Assembly (NCBI GenBank): GCA_000436735.1
Contig: FR887223.1
Location: forward strand, 1-11,129
DNA: 11,129 nucleotides
Direction: 5' to 3'
Source of the DNA: Firmicutes bacterium CAG:170
Lineage (GTDB): Bacteria; Bacillota; Clostridia; Oscillospirales; Oscillospiraceae
Each line of letters opens with the position of its first letter. Within the stretch, counting starts at the first letter, position 1. This document shows positions 1 through 5,526 of this stretch, one piece after another. Below the pieces are notes generated by a model, which was given only the letters and a program-made list of their open reading frames with translations, ran no database searches and was not told the DNA's origin. Made by a program: the position numbers and the translations under genes.

Positions 1-86
1 CATTCCTGCTGCGCTTGGATCAGACGGTTGATGGCATCCTCTGTCGCCCGGAAAAGCTTGTGATAGAGTTCCTGATAGTCTGGCAT
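1..86 (-). CDS. Small hypothetical protein, 5' end only (runs off the window)
   Basis: An ATG at 84-86 on the minus strand opens a frame that stays open to the window edge. It gives 28 residues beginning MPDYQELYHKLFRATEDA and continuing INRLIQAQQE. An AGAGGTG ribosome binding site lies just upstream (about 91-97 on the minus strand), and a perfect TATAAT sits at 113-118, so the start is well supported. The visible part is amphipathic and probably helical, with no catalytic motif. Short proteins with this kind of N-terminus occur next to regulators and mobile-element genes in gut clostridia, but that is memory of the family and not shown here. The gene diverges from two ribbon-helix-helix genes, so it may be controlled by them. 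Function is unknown. Confidence 0.6.
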   Translation of the reverse strand, partial: MPDYQELYHKLFRATEDAINRLIQAQQE

Positions 87-112
87 ATTTTCACCTCTTT
101 TAATGTGAACGC

Positions 113-139
113 ATTATAGATATAAAATGCATCTATCAA
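113..139 (-). promoter_or_regulatory. Candidate promoter for the leftward small gene
   Basis: On the minus strand a perfect -10 (TATAAT, 113-118) is preceded by TTGATA (134-139) with a 15-bp spacer. The spacer is shorter than the usual 17 bp, so the -35 is uncertain. The -10 is convincing because of its position: transcription would start near 106, about 20 nt before the ATG at 86. The element overlaps the inverted repeat at 116-136. Confidence 0.5.
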
Positions 140-188
140 TGACAGATTAGCACATTTTGTATCTATTGTAAAGCCATAATATATCTAC
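116..188. promoter_or_regulatory. Candidate operator array: four ATAGAT/ATCTAT-type elements
   Basis: ATAGAT at 116-121 and ATCTAT at 131-136 form a perfect 6-bp inverted repeat (9-bp gap) that covers the leftward -10 and approaches its -35. A second ATCTAT lies at 161-166 and a variant ATCTAC at 183-188, just before the ribosome binding site of the first ribbon-helix-helix gene. Each element contains TAGA (or TCTA). TAGA is the core half-site bound by phage P22 Arc, the family to which the two adjacent proteins belong. The array is seen directly; its role as an autoregulatory operator is inferred. Half-site spacing differs from the P22 operator. Confidence 0.45.
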
Positions 189-202
189 AGTGGGAGGTAA
201 TT

Positions 203-373
203 ATGGCGATCAAAAGTGTATCCATCCGAATCGACGAGGAGCTGCTCAACGAGCTGCATCGTGTAGCCGATTACGAGGGGCGCTCCGCAAACAGTCAGAT
301 GCTGATCTTGGTGCGGGACTGCGTGGAAAAATACAAGCGCGAGGGGAAGATCGATTCCGCTCACAACACCTGA
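203..373 (+). CDS. Arc-type ribbon-helix-helix DNA-binding protein, copy 1
   Basis: This is a 56-residue protein with an ideal ribosome binding site (GGAGG at 193-197, 5 nt from ATG). The fold is readable: a short beta strand at residues 4-10 (KSVSIRI), helix A at about 11-24, the turn EGRSANS at 25-31, and helix B at about 31-48, ending in KYKREGKI. The turn and tail closely match P22 Arc (GRSVNSE and KKEGRI). By alignment, Arc's DNA-reading residues Gln9, Asn11 and Arg13 correspond to Ser5, Ser7 and Arg9 here. The buried Arg-Glu-Arg triad of Arc becomes Arg27, Gln32 and Leu36. Such proteins bind DNA as dimers or tetramers through paired beta strands and often repress their own promoter. The gene is followed 14 nt later by a paralogue and diverges from a small gene. 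No toxin partner is visible, although the missing sequence to the left could hold one. Confidence 0.88.
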   Translation: MAIKSVSIRIDEELLNELHRVADYEGRSANSQMLILVRDCVEKYKREGKIDSAHNT

Positions 374-387
374 CGGAGGCTACGGCT

Positions 388-558
388 ATGGCAATCAAGA
401 GCTTAACCGTCCGGATCGATGAAGCGCTTCTGGACGATCTGCACCGCGTTGCAGACTATGAGGGCCGTTCGGCAAGCAGCCAGACCGTCGTGCTGATCCG
501 CGACTGCGTGGAGAAGTACAAAAAGGAGGGAAAGATCGATTCCGCAGGCGCGAAATAA
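388..558 (+). CDS. Arc-type ribbon-helix-helix DNA-binding protein, copy 2
   Basis: This is a 56-residue paralogue of the preceding gene: 41 of 56 residues are identical. The ATG at 388 has its own GGAGG (375-379, 8 nt away) overlapping the end of copy 1, so the two are probably translated from one mRNA. The frame stays open upstream of 388, but there it only runs through copy 1 out of frame; it is not a fusion. The fold matches copy 1: strand KSLTVRI, turn EGRSASS, helix B ending in KYKKEGKI. Position 7, predicted to contact DNA, is Thr instead of Ser, and position 30, which aligns with Arc Asn34, is Ser instead of Asn. The C-terminal tail differs (GAK versus HNT). The copies could bind slightly different sites or form heterodimers. 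A strong terminator begins 9 nt after the stop. Confidence 0.88.
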   Translation: MAIKSLTVRIDEALLDDLHRVADYEGRSASSQTVVLIRDCVEKYKKEGKIDSAGAK

Positions 559-566
559 GCAAAGCC

Positions 567-602
567 AAAGCCTCCGGCGCAGCTTCTGCGCCGGAGGCTT
601 TT
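567..602 (+). terminator. Intrinsic terminator after the ribbon-helix-helix pair
   Basis: A perfect 16-bp stem (arms 567-582 and 586-601) with a 3-nt loop, mostly GC with AAA/TTT at its base, runs into TTTT on the plus strand. It lies 9 nt after the copy 2 stop. It also sits 34 nt beyond the stop of the convergent LUD gene and could end that transcript too, although the T-rich stretch on the minus strand is poorer (TTTGGCTTTGC). Confidence 0.92.
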
Positions 603-635
603 CATCGAAATACGGCTGCCGCAGTTCCCGGCCGC

Positions 636-1235
636 TCAATAGCCGAGCGTTTCGCCGATCAAAAGGACCTCTGTCCGTCCGACGCCGCCCATGGGCCGCG
701 TCAGCACACAGAAGCCCTTGCAGATACGCGCCGGGCTGCGGCAGTCGTGGCAGCGCATCGGCTCAGAGAGCGCACAGGGCGTTTTGCAGTTCAGACGGCG
801 GGCGTTGCGCGGCGCGGCGATGTTCCGCGCACGGTCAAGCGCGGCGGGCAGATCGGGCGCGAGCTTGTTGACGCCCGCGACGATATAGAGCGCCTCGTGC
901 CCGTAGAGCATGGAGGCCAGGCGGTTGCCGCTGCCGTCGATGTTGACGATCTCGCCGGTTTCCGCGATCGCGTTTGCGGAGGTCAGATAGATCTGCGCGT
1001 GTGCGGCGGCTGCGCGGGCCTCGTCCGCAGGCTGCTTCCAGTGCCAGAAGAGCGTATTGTCCGCGCTGAGACGGTCGTAAAGGCCCATTGTGTCGAGCGT
1101 GACGCTGCCGCCGAAGCCGATCGTTTTTCCGTGCAGCTGCGCGGCGAGATAGTCCGCAGCCTGTGCCGCCGTCTCAAAATATTTTGCGTTAAAGCCGTTC
1201 CGGCTGAGATTTTCCAGCGTTTTTTCTGCGTTCAT
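636..1235 (-). CDS. LUD-domain (DUF162, LutC-like) protein with Cys-rich tail
   Basis: This is a 199-residue protein of the LUD family, which includes LutB and LutC of the lactate utilisation complex. Family landmarks are IGFGGSVTLDTMGL (39-52) and LTSANAIAETGEIVNIDGSG (85-104), which form the conserved Rossmann-like core. The tail holds six cysteines (150, 154, 162, 165, 172, 176) in CX3C, CX2C and CX3C pairs, suggesting metal or Fe-S binding. The start at 1235 is preferred because AAGGAGA lies about 10 nt upstream; an in-frame ATG further upstream (1283) would overlap rsmG and lacks a site. The rsmG stop codon overlaps this ribosome binding site and the genes are 13 nt apart, so they are probably co-transcribed. 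Stand-alone LUD proteins of this length in clostridia are usually labelled lactate utilisation proteins, but neither lutA nor lutB is here. The substrate is therefore unknown. Confidence 0.85.
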   Translation of the reverse strand: MNAEKTLENLSRNGFNAKYFETAAQAADYLAAQLHGKTIGFGGSVTLDTMGLYDRLSADNTLFWHWKQPADEARAAAAHAQIYLTSANAIAETGEIVNIDGSGNRLASMLYGHEALYIVAGVNKLAPDLPAALDRARNIAAPRNARRLNCKTPCALSEPMRCHDCRSPARICKGFCVLTRPMGGVGRTEVLLIGETLGY

Positions 1236-1248
1236 AGCGAAGCTCTCC

Positions 1249-1941
1249 TTACAGCGGCGATTTTTTGATCTTTGCGAAGGCACGCGGATACTGCGGCGGC
1301 GTCGGCCGCAGCTTTTCGATCACGACGGCCTTGTGGACGGCGTCTGCGACCGGATATTCAAAAATGCGGGAGACGTGGCCGCCGAGCTTTTCGATGCCCC
1401 GGCGCGCCTCCTCGACCTCCGCCTGCGCGAGCGCGCCCTTCATGGCGAGGAATTTTCCACCCACGCGCACATACGGAAGGCACAGCTCCGCCAGCACGTT
1501 CAGCCGCGCGACGGCACGTGAGGTCGCAAGATCGTACTGCTCCCGCCGCTGTGCGGCGAATTCCTCCGCGCGGGCGGTGATGATCTCCGCGTCCACGCCA
1601 AGCGCCGGCAGCGTCTCGGAAAGCCAGTTCATCCGCTTGGCCAGCGAGTCGAGCAGCGTCAGACGGATCGACGGCTCCGCGATCTTCAGCGGTACCCCCG
1701 GAAAGCCCGCACCGCAGCCGACGTCGATGACGCGCTTTCCGTGGAAGTCCGCCGCATTCAGAAGCGCGATGCAGTCCAGAAAGTGCAGCTGCGCCACGGC
1801 GGACGGCTCTGTGATGGCGGTCAGGTTCATGACCGCGTTTTTTTCGATCAGCGCCTCGCCGAAGCGGCAGAGCGTGTCGATCTGACCGTCCGACAGCGTG
1901 ACGGAATACGCCGGAAGCCCGGCAAGAAGCGTCTGTCTCAT
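1249..1941 (-). CDS. rsmG: 16S rRNA (guanine527-N7)-methyltransferase RsmG (GidB)
   Basis: RsmG uses S-adenosylmethionine to methylate N7 of G527 in the 530 loop of 16S rRNA. The 230-residue length fits the family. Diagnostic segments are the SAM loop VIDVGCGAGFPGVPL (71-85), LLDSLAKR (96-103), the TSRAVARLNVLAEL block (140-153) and VGGKFLAMKG (160-169). The ATG at 1941 is chosen because GGAGG lies at 1949-1953 with 7-nt spacing. An in-frame ATG at 1962 is unlikely: the ribosome binding site would fall inside its coding sequence, and it lies at the foot of the terminator hairpin. The gene is followed closely by the LUD gene. In many Firmicutes rsmG sits near mnmE/mnmG; here it follows transketolase. 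Loss of RsmG gives low-level streptomycin resistance in several bacteria (established for the family). Confidence 0.96.
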   Translation of the reverse strand: MRQTLLAGLPAYSVTLSDGQIDTLCRFGEALIEKNAVMNLTAITEPSAVAQLHFLDCIALLNAADFHGKRVIDVGCGAGFPGVPLKIAEPSIRLTLLDSLAKRMNWLSETLPALGVDAEIITARAEEFAAQRREQYDLATSRAVARLNVLAELCLPYVRVGGKFLAMKGALAQAEVEEARRGIEKLGGHVSRIFEYPVADAVHKAVVIEKLRPTPPQYPRAFAKIKKSPL

Positions 1942-1960
1942 GGAGCAGCCTCCAAATTTC

Positions 1961-1995
1961 AAAATAAGCGGGAAGCCGAAGGCTTCCCGCTTATT
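1961..1995 (-). terminator. Intrinsic terminator of the transketolase operon
   Basis: A perfect 15-bp stem (arms 1963-1977 and 1981-1995) with a 3-nt loop begins 9 nt past the transketolase C-half stop. On the minus strand it runs into TTATTTTG. It fills nearly the whole gap between the transketolase and rsmG genes. Confidence 0.9.
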
Positions 1996-2021
1996 ATATC
2001 GGATTTACTTTTTAAGCGCAA
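1993..2021 (-). promoter_or_regulatory. Candidate rsmG promoter embedded in the upstream terminator
   Basis: On the minus strand a perfect TATAAT (1993-1998) follows TTGCGC (2016-2021) with a 17-bp spacer. The -35 lies in the last codons of the transketolase C-half, and the -10 overlaps the first arm of the terminator. The predicted start, about 1986, falls within that arm. RNA made from this promoter would lack most of the first arm and so would not form the terminator. The -10 and spacing are good, the -35 is only 3 of 6, and no other promoter fits in the gap. Confidence 0.5.
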
Positions 2022-2952
2022 TGGCTTTCTTGGCCTTTTCCGCGATGCCCTCGGGCGTGATGCCGTAGGCCTCGAGGACCAGAGGCGCCTTGCCGCTGCG
2101 GCCGAACTCGTCGTTCACGCCGTGGCGCACGACGGGCACCGGGTAATTCTCGGACAGGTATTCCGCGACTGCCGCGCCGAGGCCGCCGAGCACGTTGGCC
2201 TCCTCGGAGGTCACGATGCAGCCGGTCTCCTTCGCAGCCTTCAAAACCAGCTCCTCGTCGAGCGGCTTGATGGTGTGCATGTCGATCACGCGGGCGGAAA
2301 TGCCCTCGGCTGCGAGAAGCTCCGCCGCCTTGAGCGCCATCTGGACGTTCATGCCGGTGGCAATGATGGTCACGTCGGTGCCGTCACGCAGGACAGCGCC
2401 CTTGCCCAGCTCGAACTTATAGCCGGGGAGCTCGTCGGTGACGGTCTCGACCGCCAGACGGCCGAGGCGCATATAGGCGGGGCCGTCGTAGTTCAGGAGC
2501 GCTTCGGTGGCGAGGCGCATCTCATTGCCGTCGCACGGGCAGAGCACCATCATGCCGGGGATCGCGCGCATGATGGCGAAGTCCTCGACGCACTGATGCG
2601 TCGCACCGTCCTCGCCGACGGACAGGCCGCCGTGGCTGCCGACGACCTTGACGTTCAGGCGCGGATAGCAGACGGAGTTGCGGACCTGCTCCCAGGCGCG
2701 GCCTGCGGAGAACATGGCGAAGCTGTTGACGAACGGCTTATAGCCGCAGGTCGCCATACCGGCGGCAACGCCGACCATGTCGCATTCCGCGATGCCCATG
2801 TCGAAGAAGCGCTCCGGGCAGGCATCCTTGAAGAACTTGGTCATGGTCGCGCCGGCAAGGTCGGCGTCGAACACGACAAGCTCGGGATATTTGTCGGCCA
2901 GAGCGGCCAGAGCCTGGCCGTAGGCGTTACGAGTCGCAATCTTTTCACCCAT
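2005..2952 (-). CDS. Transketolase, C-terminal subunit (pyrimidine-binding and C domains)
   Basis: This is the second half of a split transketolase, 315 residues. It carries the pyrimidine-binding domain and the C-terminal domain. Together with the N-half it transfers two-carbon ketol units between sugar phosphates in the non-oxidative pentose phosphate pathway. The expected catalytic glutamate that activates thiamine diphosphate is Glu56 in DMGIAECDMVGVAAG; most family members read AEQNM here. Other marks are FVNSFAMF (74-81) and VGSHGGLSVGEDGATHQ (104-120). The ATG at 2952 is 3 nt from the N-half stop, with GGAGG at 2961-2965 inside the end of the N-half gene, so translation is coupled. The sequence resembles the C-half of DXP synthase in fold, but the adjacent N-half and the overall motifs favour transketolase. 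Confidence 0.93.
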   Translation of the reverse strand: MGEKIATRNAYGQALAALADKYPELVVFDADLAGATMTKFFKDACPERFFDMGIAECDMVGVAAGMATCGYKPFVNSFAMFSAGRAWEQVRNSVCYPRLNVKVVGSHGGLSVGEDGATHQCVEDFAIMRAIPGMMVLCPCDGNEMRLATEALLNYDGPAYMRLGRLAVETVTDELPGYKFELGKGAVLRDGTDVTIIATGMNVQMALKAAELLAAEGISARVIDMHTIKPLDEELVLKAAKETGCIVTSEEANVLGGLGAAVAEYLSENYPVPVVRHGVNDEFGRSGKAPLVLEAYGITPEGIAEKAKKAIALKK

Positions 2953-2955
2953 GAC

Positions 2956-3798
2956 TTAACCCTCCAGTTCCTTGATGGCCGCTTCCAGCTCAGCCTTGGC
3001 CTGCGCGAACTGCTCGTCGTTCGGAGCCTTGCCGTGCCAGCCGGCGTTGTTTTCCATAAAGCTGACGCCCTTGCCCTTGACGGTGTGCGCAAGGATCATC
3101 GTGGGCTGGCCCTTCGTCGCGGCGGCTTCCTGATAGGCGGCCTCGATCTGCGCGAAGTCATGACCGTCGATCTGGATCACATGCCAGCCGAACGCCTCAA
3201 ACTTCTTGTCCAGCGGCTCGGTGGGCATAACGTCCTTCGTTGCGCCGTCGATCTGGAGACCGTTGACGTCCACGCAGGCGCACAGATTGTCCAGGTGGTA
3301 CTTGTTGGCGGCCATCATGGCCTCCCAGACCTGACCCTCGGCGACCTCGCCGTCGCCGAGAATGGCGTAGACGCGGTAGTCCTTTTTGGACTGCTTGCCG
3401 GCCAGCGCCATGCCGACCGCTGCGGAGATGCCCTGGCCCAGAGAGCCGGTGGACATATCGACGCCGGGAACGTAATGCATCTCAACGTGGCCGGACATAT
3501 GGCCGTCCACGCGGCGGAACATTTTCAGCTCCTCCACCGGGAAGAAGCCGCGCAGCGCCAGCACCGGGTACATGGCCGGAGAGCAGTGGCCCTTGGACAT
3601 GACGAAGCGGTCACGGTCGGGATCGTGCGGCGCCTTCGGGTCGATGTGCATGATATCGAAATAGAGCGTGGTCAGAACGTCGATGCAGCTCAGCGAGCCG
3701 CCCGGATGGCCGGAGGCCGCGTCGTGGACCATCTGCACGCACAGCAGGCGCGCCTTGGCGGCTTCCAGACGGAGCTGGGTTTCCTTGGTTTTGTCCAT
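2956..3798 (-). CDS. Transketolase, N-terminal subunit (thiamine diphosphate-binding)
   Basis: This is the first half of a split transketolase, 280 residues. Motifs are SGHPGGSLS (29-37), SKGHCSPAMY (68-77) and GSLGQGISAAVGMALAG (118-134). The thiamine diphosphate/metal motif starts at GDGE (148-151) and ends at Asn179 (VDVNGLQIDG), which should bind the diphosphate through magnesium. A flexible GKGVSFMENN loop and a WHG (254-256) follow, as in transketolases. The ATG at 3798 is preceded by AAGGAAGG. It has a promoter (3905-3933) and a leader of about 100 nt with a structured element. The split arrangement is common in anaerobic Firmicutes and archaea, so it is not a broken gene. Confidence 0.94.
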   Translation of the reverse strand: MDKTKETQLRLEAAKARLLCVQMVHDAASGHPGGSLSCIDVLTTLYFDIMHIDPKAPHDPDRDRFVMSKGHCSPAMYPVLALRGFFPVEELKMFRRVDGHMSGHVEMHYVPGVDMSTGSLGQGISAAVGMALAGKQSKKDYRVYAILGDGEVAEGQVWEAMMAANKYHLDNLCACVDVNGLQIDGATKDVMPTEPLDKKFEAFGWHVIQIDGHDFAQIEAAYQEAAATKGQPTMILAHTVKGKGVSFMENNAGWHGKAPNDEQFAQAKAELEAAIKELEG

Positions 3799-3817
3799 AT
3801 GAATTCCTTCCTTTGCA

Positions 3818-3874
3818 GATTCTGTCCCGCAGGATGTTGGATTCTGTCCGTTTTAGAATCATATGTCCCTGCGG
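3818..3874 (-). promoter_or_regulatory. Structured leader of the transketolase operon (nested, possibly alternative hairpins)
   Basis: Within the 5' leader an outer pair (CCGCAGG 3827-3833 with CCTGCGG 3868-3874, 7 bp) encloses an inner pair (GATTCT 3840-3845 with AGAATC 3855-3860, 6 bp, 9-nt loop). The 10-mer GATTCTGTCC is present twice (3818-3827 and 3840-3849, period 22). The second copy of this arm could therefore compete for the single AGAATC (3855-3860) and disrupt the outer stem. It lies 20 nt from the start codon. No thiamine riboswitch consensus (such as CUGAGA) is present. The repeats and pairing are seen; a regulatory role is inferred. Confidence 0.4.
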
Positions 3875-3904
3875 TCTGTTTCGTTTTTGTTGTTTTGCGC
3901 TTCT

Positions 3905-3933
3905 ATCATACCGCAAAACCGATCTTTTTTCCA
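3905..3933 (-). promoter_or_regulatory. Candidate promoter of the transketolase operon
   Basis: On the minus strand TATGAT (3905-3910, 5 of 6) follows TGGAAA (3928-3933, 4 of 6) with an exact 17-bp spacer. The predicted start near 3898 gives a leader of about 100 nt. Confidence 0.55.
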
Positions 3934-3937
3934 GTCC

Positions 3938-3979
3938 CTCCGCAAAAATTTTTCGCGGAGACCGGCGGCTTTTCCCGGT
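3938..3979 (-). terminator. Weak terminator-like palindromes after glyQS
   Basis: Two inverted repeats follow the glyQS stop. ACCGG (3961-3965) pairs with CCGGT (3975-3979) across a 9-nt loop. CTCCGC (3938-3943) pairs with GCGGAG (3955-3960) around a central AAAAATTTTT. On the minus strand the T-run lies in the loop of the second palindrome, not after it, so neither is a textbook terminator. They lie between glyQS and the transketolase -35, where a terminator would be expected. Confidence 0.3.
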
Positions 3980-3987
3980 TGACGCGC

Positions 3988-5400
3988 TTAAAACGCGAGC
4001 TTTTCCTCCAGCCAGCTCTTCAGCTCAGAGATGGGAACGCGGACCTGCTGCATGGTGTCGCGGTCGCGGATGGTGACGGCGTTGTCGGCCGGGGTCTTGT
4101 CGTCGCCGATGGTCTCGAAGTCCACGGTGATGCAGTACGGCGTGCCGATCTCGTCCTCGCGGCGGTAGCGCTTGCCGATGGAGCCGGTCTCGTCGAAATC
4201 GATCATCCAATACTTGCTCAGCTCCTGATAGATCTTGCGCGCAGGCTCGGAGAGCTTCTTGGACAGCGGCAGGATCGCGGCCTTGTACGGAGCCAGCGCC
4301 GGATGCAGGTGCAGCACGACGCGCACGTCGTTTTTCGCCTCGTCGATGACCTCCTCGTCATACGCCTCGCACAGGAACGCCAGCATCACGCGGTCGCAGC
4401 CCAGAGACGGCTCAATGACGTAGGGGATATAATGCTCGTTCTTTTCCTGGTCGAAGTAGGTCAGATCCTTGCCGGACGCCTCCTGATGGCGCTTGAGGTC
4501 GTAGTCGGTGCGGTCGGCAATGCCCCACAGCTCGCCCCAGTCGGTGAACGGGAAGGCGTATTCGATGTCGGTCGTGGCGCGGGAATAGAACGCCAGCTCC
4601 GCCGGCTCATGGTCGCGCAGACGCAGATTTTCCTCATGGATGCCAAGGCTCAGAAGCCAGTTCTTGCAGTAGTCCTTCCAGTAGGCGAACCACTCCAGAT
4701 CGGTGCCCGGCTGGCAGAAGAATTCGCACTCCATCTGCTCGAACTCGCGGGTACGGAAGGTGAAGTTGCCCGGCGTGATCTCGTTGCGGAACGCCTTGCC
4801 GACCTGGCAGACGCCGAACGGCAGCTTACGGCGGGTGGTGCGCTGGATGTTGGCAAAGTTGACGAAGATACCCTGCGCGGTCTCCGGGCGGAGATAGCAG
4901 GTCGAGGAGGAGTCCTCGGTGACGCCGATGGCGGTCTTGAACATGAGATTGAACTTGCGGATGGGGGTGAAGTCGTGCTTGCCGCAGACCGGGCAGACGA
5001 TGTCCTCATGCTCGGCGATGAACTTGTCCATTTCCTCGAAGCTCATGGCGTCCACATTGACCTCATGATGCTCGGCGGCAATGAGCTTGTCGGCACGGTG
5101 GCGGGCCTTGCAGGCCTTGCAGTCGAGCAGCGGGTCGGAGAAGCTGGACACATGGCCGGTCGTGATCCACGTCTGCGGATTCATGATGATCGCGGCGTCC
5201 AGACCGACGTTGTACGGGCTTTCCTGCACGAATTTCTTGAGCCACGCCTTTTTGACGTTGTTCTTGAACTCCACGCCGAGCGGACCGTAGTCCCAGCTGT
5301 TGGCCAGACCGCCGTATATTTCAGACCCCGCAAAGACAAAGCCGCGGCCCTTGCAGAGCGCGATGATCTTATCCATGGATTTTTCAGAGCTTTTCATCAT
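3988..5400 (-). CDS. glyQS: Glycine--tRNA ligase, dimeric class II type
   Basis: This enzyme charges tRNA-Gly with glycine in the cytoplasm. The single 470-residue chain is the dimeric form, not the separate alpha/beta form of many bacteria. Features in order: N-terminal GFVFAGSEIYGGLANSWDYG (20-39), a zinc-ribbon insertion with Cys94, Cys97, Cys136 and Cys139, RPETAQGIFVNF (171-182), class II motif 2 with Arg205 in GKAFRNEITP, motif 3 EPSLGCDRVMLAFL (330-343, Arg337), and an anticodon-binding domain from about 360 to the end (DETGSIGKRYRREDEIGTPY). The start at 5400 has AGGAGG (5411-5416) 10 nt away; the frame stays open upstream to 5565, but that part runs through the promoter. The leader of about 43 nt is too short for a T-box, so classical tRNA-dependent attenuation is not seen. 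Confidence 0.96.
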   Translation of the reverse strand: MMKSSEKSMDKIIALCKGRGFVFAGSEIYGGLANSWDYGPLGVEFKNNVKKAWLKKFVQESPYNVGLDAAIIMNPQTWITTGHVSSFSDPLLDCKACKARHRADKLIAAEHHEVNVDAMSFEEMDKFIAEHEDIVCPVCGKHDFTPIRKFNLMFKTAIGVTEDSSSTCYLRPETAQGIFVNFANIQRTTRRKLPFGVCQVGKAFRNEITPGNFTFRTREFEQMECEFFCQPGTDLEWFAYWKDYCKNWLLSLGIHEENLRLRDHEPAELAFYSRATTDIEYAFPFTDWGELWGIADRTDYDLKRHQEASGKDLTYFDQEKNEHYIPYVIEPSLGCDRVMLAFLCEAYDEEVIDEAKNDVRVVLHLHPALAPYKAAILPLSKKLSEPARKIYQELSKYWMIDFDETGSIGKRYRREDEIGTPYCITVDFETIGDDKTPADNAVTIRDRDTMQQVRVPISELKSWLEEKLAF

Positions 5401-5449
5401 AAGAGAATTTCCTCCTGTCGCCAGTTGATTTTCTGGATCATAATTCATT

Positions 5450-5477
5450 ATTATAGTAGAACTGGCCATAAAGTCAA
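5450..5477 (-). promoter_or_regulatory. glyQS promoter with flanking inverted repeats
   Basis: On the minus strand TTGACT (5472-5477) and a perfect TATAAT (5450-5455) are separated by 16 bp, giving a start near 5443. CAGTTGA at 5422-5428 is the exact reverse complement of TCAACTG at 5474-5480, which overlaps the -35. CCAGTT at 5421-5426 also matches the reverse complement of AACTGG at 5460-5465 in the spacer. These repeats could be operator half-sites. Confidence 0.7.
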
Positions 5478-5526
5478 CTGCGCGGCGTCTTTTTTTGCGG
5501 GATCGCTTTTGTTTTTCCCATTTTTG

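Larger units (their letters stand above)
203..558 (+). repeat. Tandem gene duplication, two units of 171 bp with a 185-bp period
   Basis: Units 203-373 and 388-558 have equal length and align without gaps at protein level (73% identity). Conserved nucleotide blocks include the start region, the ADYEGRS turn and the KIDSA tail. Substitutions are mostly conservative (V/I/L, E/D, K/R, S/T), which suggests an old duplication maintained under selection rather than a recent copy. Confidence 0.85.

Noticed and set aside
87..202. CRISPR-like repeats in the AT-rich region
   Set aside because: The repeated unit is only 6 bp with uneven spacing (30 and 22 bp). This fits operator half-sites and not a CRISPR array.
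190..558. A 122-residue fusion reading into the second ribbon-helix-helix gene
   Set aside because: Its first 66 residues are copy 1 read in the wrong frame. The ATG at 388 has its own ribosome binding site and gives a protein the same length as copy 1.
1..600. Toxin-antitoxin module
   Set aside because: Two antitoxin-like ribbon-helix-helix proteins are present, but no toxin (RelE, MazF, PIN or similar) can be recognised. The truncated left gene shows too little to call one.
2005..3798. Transketolase as a frameshifted or broken single gene
   Set aside because: Each half has a proper start, ribosome binding site and complete domain set. Split transketolases are normal in anaerobes.
3799..3898. 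Thiamine (TPP) riboswitch upstream of the thiamine-dependent transketolase
   Set aside because: The leader lacks the conserved CUGAGA and its partner motifs, and transketolase is an enzyme that uses the cofactor rather than a biosynthesis gene.
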